From Kamptonema sp. UHCC 0994 (GTDB taxonomy: Bacteria; Cyanobacteriota; Cyanobacteriia; Cyanobacteriales; Microcoleaceae), in the NCBI RefSeq assembly GCF_029167235.1, contig NZ_JARFTR010000287.1, forward strand, positions 39,583 through 103,582: a stretch of 64,000 nt of DNA, given 5' to 3'. Position 1 is the first letter of the stretch. Every line of letters begins with the position of its first letter. Position numbers and translations under genes: made by a program. Under the pieces are notes generated by a model that ran no database searches, was not told the origin of the DNA, and saw nothing but the letters and a program-made list of their open reading frames with translations. Positions 60,543 through 64,000 of this stretch are shown here, one piece after another.

Positions 60543-62480
60543 ATGAGCTTGTGTATTAATCCTCATTGCTCCAATCCGAAAAATACCGATAATTTGTCAC
60601 GTTGCTCTAGCTGTGGTTCTAATTTGTTGCTAGAAGGGCGCTATCGCGCCATCCATTTACTGGGAGAAGGTGGCTTTGGCAAAACTTATGAAGTAAGCGA
60701 TCGCGGGCGACCTCCGAAAGTTCTAAAAGTTTTGATTAAAAACAGCCCCAAGGCTGTAGAACTATTCAAGCGGGAAGCCGAAGTTCTATGTCGCCTCAAT
60801 ATTTTAGGAATTCCCAAAGGTGAGGAGTATTTTACCTTTACGGATGGTAACAGTCAGGAACAAGTGCATTGCTTTGTAATGCAGAAAATTGAAGGCGACA
60901 ATTTGCAAAATTGGATGTCCCAGCGGAAGAATCAGCCTATCAGTGAAAAAATAGCCCGTTATTGGTTAGAGGAGTTAGTTTATATCCTCAGCGACCTCCA
61001 CCAAAATCAGTTGTTCCACCGGGATATTAAGCCGTCCAATATCATGCTTTCTCCCGATGGATTGTTAACATTAATTGATTTGGGAACGGTGCGGGAAATT
61101 ACCAACACTTACGAAGGGAAACACGCAGCGGAGCAAATCACGACTATTCATACCCCTGGCTATGCTCCCTTGGAGCAATATAATGGTCAAGCTTCCCCAC
61201 AATCTGATTTCTTTGCCTTGGGTCGTACCTTTGTCTATTTACTAACGGGAAAGCATCCTACTGAATTCCACAATCCCTACGAACATGACCTCTACACTGA
61301 TGAATTAGAGAATTGGCGCGATGAAGCACCCCATATTTCACCTGTGTTTGCAGAGTTTATCGACCAACTTATGGCGCGAGTTCTTCAAAAGCGCTTTACT
61401 GATGCCCAGGCTATTTTGCAACGGCTCAAAGAAATTGACGAAATTTTGCATCCTACTGTAGCCATTACGCCAGAAAGATATCGATTGCGAAAAGAAATGC
61501 AAAGGATGCAGAGGAATGAACAACTTTTCTCTGATCTTTACCAGGGATTTCAACATTACTATGAAACTTTTCAACCTGCATTGCAAAATTCGATAGATTG
61601 GCAAAAAGTTTCCTTAGACTGCACATTGGGGGATTTATCATCTGGACATTCAGGGCCTGTACGTTGCTTGGCTATTAGTCCAGACGGGCAGTTTCTTGTT
61701 AGTGGGAGTGACGATCAGATCGTCAAAGTTTGGAATCTTATTGAAGGCGAAGAAATTTACGCACTTACAGGTCACTCAGCAAGCGTAACTTCTGTAGCCA
61801 TCAGCCCAGACGGTGAAACTTTGGCAAGTGGTAGTATTGATGCAACTATTAAATTGTGGAACTTAAAAAATGGGCAAGAAATTAAAACTCTCTCTGGTTA
61901 TTCAAAGCCTGTAACTTGCATCGCTTTTCACCCAAAAAAGAATTCAGTTTTATTTAGCGGTAGTTCGGATAAAACTATCAAGCTTTGGAATATTGAAACA
62001 GCTCAAATAACGCACACTTACACTAGACATACTAATGGCGTTACTTGCCTAGCAATTCACTCCAACGGAAAAATACTAGCCAGTGGTAGTCAGGATTGTA
62101 GTATTATTGTTTGGCCTAACCACACACTCATTGATCATTCTGCTCCTGTGTTATGTGTAGCAATTAGCCCAGATGGAGAGACTCTTGTTAGTGGTAGCCA
62201 AGACAAACAAATTAAAGTATGGAACCTGAGCAATGGTGAGCTGCTTCGTACTTTAACCGGACATTCTGCCTCTGTTTTGTCTGTCGTAATAAGCCCAGAT
62301 GGGTACACTCTTATTAGCAGTAGCGAAGATAAAAGTATCAAAATTTGGAACTTAGAGACTGGGGAGGAAATTAAAACCCTCACTCAGAATTTAGCACCTG
62401 TCACCTCTTTAGCTATTAGCTCTGATGGTCAAATTTTAGCTAGTGGGAGTCAGGATTTCAGCATAAAACTGTGGAAATAA
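60543..62480 (+). CDS. Ser/Thr protein kinase with zinc ribbon and seven WD40 repeats
   Basis: The 645-aa protein opens with a CxxxxC...CxxC zinc ribbon (CINPHC, CSSCG). A complete kinase domain follows: GEGGFGKTYEVSD, K in KVLKVLIK, catalytic LFHRDIKPSNIML at about 159, LIDLGTVRE in place of DFG, and TPGYAPLEQYNGQASPQSD. After a linker (about 300-380) seven WD40 repeats form a propeller (pattern GHSASVTSVAISPDG ... IKLWNL). It is cytoplasmic. The ATG at 60543 is chosen because the zinc ribbon starts there. The partner proteins are unknown. Confidence 0.92.
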   Translation: MSLCINPHCSNPKNTDNLSRCSSCGSNLLLEGRYRAIHLLGEGGFGKTYEVSDRGRPPKVLKVLIKNSPKAVELFKREAEVLCRLNILGIPKGEEYFTFTDGNSQEQVHCFVMQKIEGDNLQNWMSQRKNQPISEKIARYWLEELVYILSDLHQNQLFHRDIKPSNIMLSPDGLLTLIDLGTVREITNTYEGKHAAEQITTIHTPGYAPLEQYNGQASPQSDFFALGRTFVYLLTGKHPTEFHNPYEHDLYTDELENWRDEAPHISPVFAEFIDQLMARVLQKRFTDAQAILQRLKEIDEILHPTVAITPERYRLRKEMQRMQRNEQLFSDLYQGFQHYYETFQPALQNSIDWQKVSLDCTLGDLSSGHSGPVRCLAISPDGQFLVSGSDDQIVKVWNLIEGEEIYALTGHSASVTSVAISPDGETLASGSIDATIKLWNLKNGQEIKTLSGYSKPVTCIAFHPKKNSVLFSGSSDKTIKLWNIETAQITHTYTRHTNGVTCLAIHSNGKILASGSQDCSIIVWPNHTLIDHSAPVLCVAISPDGETLVSGSQDKQIKVWNLSNGELLRTLTGHSASVLSVVISPDGYTLISSSEDKSIKIWNLETGEEIKTLTQNLAPVTSLAISSDGQILASGSQDFSIKLWK

Positions 62481-62520
62481 TACAAAAATATACAATTCAC
62501 CTTAAGTGAGAGCTGCGAGT

Positions 62521-63117
62521 TTAACTAAAATCTGTTCCCGCGCTAAACCGAAACATTAATATTTTTTCCGAAGGTTTGATAGTACCATCAATACGCCGAT
62601 ATTCTGCCCACTGTTTCACTCCCATATCGCGAAAACCTAGTTTATAATACAATGCGTAAGCTTCTGGGCGGCATACAGAAACCCGCAGTAAAGTTGGCTG
62701 CTCTTTCAGAGCACTTATCGCCTTCATCAATTGAGTGCCAACACCCTGATGCCGAAACGCTTTTACTACGCCCAAGTCCGCAATATAATCTAAATTTTCA
62801 ACATCAATTTGAAAGCACTCCTGAAAGAAATCTGCGGAGAGGGAAACAGAATTATTAGAAAATAATGCCGAGCTTTTCCATAGTTTACTCCCCTTAAATG
62901 GAATGCTTGCACAGAAGCCTACAACTTGATGATCGGGCGCGATCGCAACCGCCAACTTCCCCATTTTTAAATAGGAACTTAGAATTTGTTCCAAATCAGA
63001 ATTACTCCATTGCTGAAATTCTGGGGGTTCAGCAAAAATGTTCTGATAAATTTCGATTAAGGAAGAGAGGCGTTCGGGAAAAGTGCTTGAATTAACAACT
63101 TCAACTTTATACTGCAT
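62521..63117 (-). CDS. GNAT-family N-acetyltransferase
   Basis: The 198-aa enzyme uses acetyl-CoA to modify an unknown amine. The acetyl-CoA binding motif is DLGVVKAFRHQGVGTQLMKA, preceded by VGFCASIPF and followed by LLRVSVCRPEAYALYYKLGF. No substrate can be inferred. A decayed relative of its central segment lies at 47934-47990. It is convergent with the kinase gene upstream. Confidence 0.88.
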   Translation of the reverse strand: MQYKVEVVNSSTFPERLSSLIEIYQNIFAEPPEFQQWSNSDLEQILSSYLKMGKLAVAIAPDHQVVGFCASIPFKGSKLWKSSALFSNNSVSLSADFFQECFQIDVENLDYIADLGVVKAFRHQGVGTQLMKAISALKEQPTLLRVSVCRPEAYALYYKLGFRDMGVKQWAEYRRIDGTIKPSEKILMFRFSAGTDFS

Positions 63118-63156
63118 TTACTTCATATAGTATCGCTCCTAAGTTTCACCTCACAT

Positions 63157-63837
63157 CTAAGCTGTCTGGGCGCTTAAGACTTCGCCGATTCGACAAACTT
63201 CGCCAAGAAACGACACAAAAGTGAAGTTTTCAATGAAAATCATGCGCTTGCGCCTCCACATCCCAGAATCGTCCTTGTAAAATCGCCAGCCAGGAAATTC
63301 GTATTGTTCAATAACGCGATCGCGTAATAAATATTCGTGCATTTTATCCAACTCGCTTTGATCGTCCAGAGCACTGCCGTCCGATCCAATTAGCTCCGCT
63401 GCCGTTTTTTGCTGAGCTGCTAGCGCGGCTCCGTTAGCAAACAATATCCGCTGATCGGCTATTTGCTGGATGTAGACTGGGTTAGAACTCCCGTAAAGCG
63501 CCGCAAAATCAATTTGGCTTTGTTCTATCGGTGTTGCAGGGGAGAGTTTTTGGACGGCGGCTCCGATTTCTTTGGGCGTAGATATGACGGAATTCTGGGG
63601 TTGGCTCGATTCAGTATTAGCGATCGCTTTAAGCTTTGAATCGAACTGATAGCCACGCACCGCGCTGGGCCAGCGCAGCTCAACGATGCCGCCTAAATTT
63701 TCGGCCGTTTGAACTAACTCCTGGCAAAGTCTTTCTAGCCAGCAATCAGCAGCTTGCTGGCTAGGAGCGATAATTGATGGTGTTCCGTTGTTTAGCTCTA
63801 CTCTCCAGCCATCTGGTAAATATTCGTGTAATTCCAT
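63157..63837 (-). CDS. Hypothetical protein with PAS-like segment
   Basis: The 226-aa soluble protein has an N-terminal region (LPDGWRVELNNGTPSIIAPS) and a Ser/Pro-rich linker. A C-terminal part resembles a PAS fold (PVYIQQIADQRILFANGAAL, AAELIGSDGSALDDQ, final FVSFLGEVCRIGEV). No output domain is present, so it may be a ligand sensor. It is 14 bp downstream of the edge-cut gene and probably in one operon with it. Confidence 0.6.
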   Translation of the reverse strand: MELHEYLPDGWRVELNNGTPSIIAPSQQAADCWLERLCQELVQTAENLGGIVELRWPSAVRGYQFDSKLKAIANTESSQPQNSVISTPKEIGAAVQKLSPATPIEQSQIDFAALYGSSNPVYIQQIADQRILFANGAALAAQQKTAAELIGSDGSALDDQSELDKMHEYLLRDRVIEQYEFPGWRFYKDDSGMWRRKRMIFIENFTFVSFLGEVCRIGEVLSAQTA

Positions 63838-63851
63838 AATTATTTATCTCC

Positions 63852-64000
63852 CTATAGGTTCTGTTCGCATTCACACGGAAAACTTTGCTGATACAGATCG
63901 ATTAACTTTTGAGCTTCCCAACCAAGCGCCGCAGCTAATTTCACAAGCTCCACCGGACTAGGCTTTCCACCAGAGCGCAGCAACAAAAGTTTATCTTCAG
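63852..64000 (-). CDS. Partial gene, 5' end outside the window
   Basis: The last 48 codons of a minus-strand gene read EDKLLLLRSGGKPSPVELVK, LAAALGWEAQKLIDLYQQSF and PCECEQNL before TAG at 63852. Two Cys residues lie near the end. The helical pattern gives no family assignment. The stop is 14 bp before the start of the PAS-like gene, which suggests co-transcription. Confidence 0.6.
   Translation of the reverse strand, partial: EDKLLLLRSGGKPSPVELVKLAAALGWEAQKLIDLYQQSFPCECEQNL

Noticed and set aside
1..64000. tRNA, rRNA and riboswitch genes
   Set aside because: Scanning by eye for T-loop motifs, rRNA-like blocks and known riboswitch cores gave no convincing candidate; a covariance-model search would be needed to exclude them.

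Overview
The window looks like DNA from a filamentous (Oscillatoriales-type) cyanobacterium. The palindrome GCGATCGC (HIP1) recurs throughout, and several proteins have characteristic cyanobacterial family signatures: NucA and its inhibitor NuiA, a TIGR03985-type CRISPR regulator, a Ser/Thr kinase with zinc ribbon and WD40 repeats, and a type III-D CRISPR set. The genus cannot be fixed from sequence alone. A plasmid-style parA-parB pair with centromere-like repeats, and many broken genes, suggest a plasmid or a plastic accessory region. No replication initiator was recognised.

Layout. 1-7 kb: degraded, mobile-element-rich DNA with a palindrome-bearing coiled-coil gene, an IS1182-family transposase, a truncated thermonuclease, a large membrane Fe-S protein with CNMP-binding and AAA domains, an IS630 remnant and long hairpins. 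7-10 kb: pentapeptide-repeat protein, parB, parA and three centromere-like repeats. 10-15.4 kb: secreted nuclease NucA, flavin/PLP-type oxidase, glutathione S-transferase, a wrecked SDR gene and the cytoplasmic inhibitor NuiA. 15.4-20 kb: histone-deacetylase-like enzyme, an SNF2-type helicase lacking its N-terminal half, and a GAF protein.

20-45.5 kb is a large CRISPR-Cas hub. An HD hydrolase and a WYL-type regulator are divergent from csx3, a separate Csx3-associated ATPase, a CARF nuclease, and a complete type III-D effector set (cas10, csm3-like, csx10, fused double RAMP, csx19, TIGR03986 RAMP). A cas3 split in two ORFs follows. The type I cassette cas8-cas7-cas5-cas6-cas4-cas1-cas2 then lies on the opposite strand. 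It is bracketed by two near-identical inverted copies of the CRISPR leader plus first repeat: a one-spacer mini-array on the left and a 30-repeat array on the right. One Cas6, one adaptation module and one repeat type probably serve both effectors. Transcripts from Cas10 activation would signal by cyclic oligoadenylate to the CARF nuclease, and Csx3 would switch the signal off.

45.5-49.4 kb: small plasmid/phage-like genes, one of them frameshifted, then ArfB and a nitroreductase. 49.5-51 kb: a deleted Ser/Thr kinase-HEAT pseudogene. 51-60.4 kb: a type I restriction-modification operon (hsdM-hsdS-...-hsdR-ygjP-like) with a two-gene CBASS system (CD-NTase plus Cap15) inserted in frame with the operon between hsdS and hsdR. 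60.5-64 kb: kinase-WD40 protein, GNAT acetyltransferase, a PAS-like protein and one gene cut by the window edge. Overall this is a defence island containing type III-D and type I CRISPR, CBASS and type I RM.
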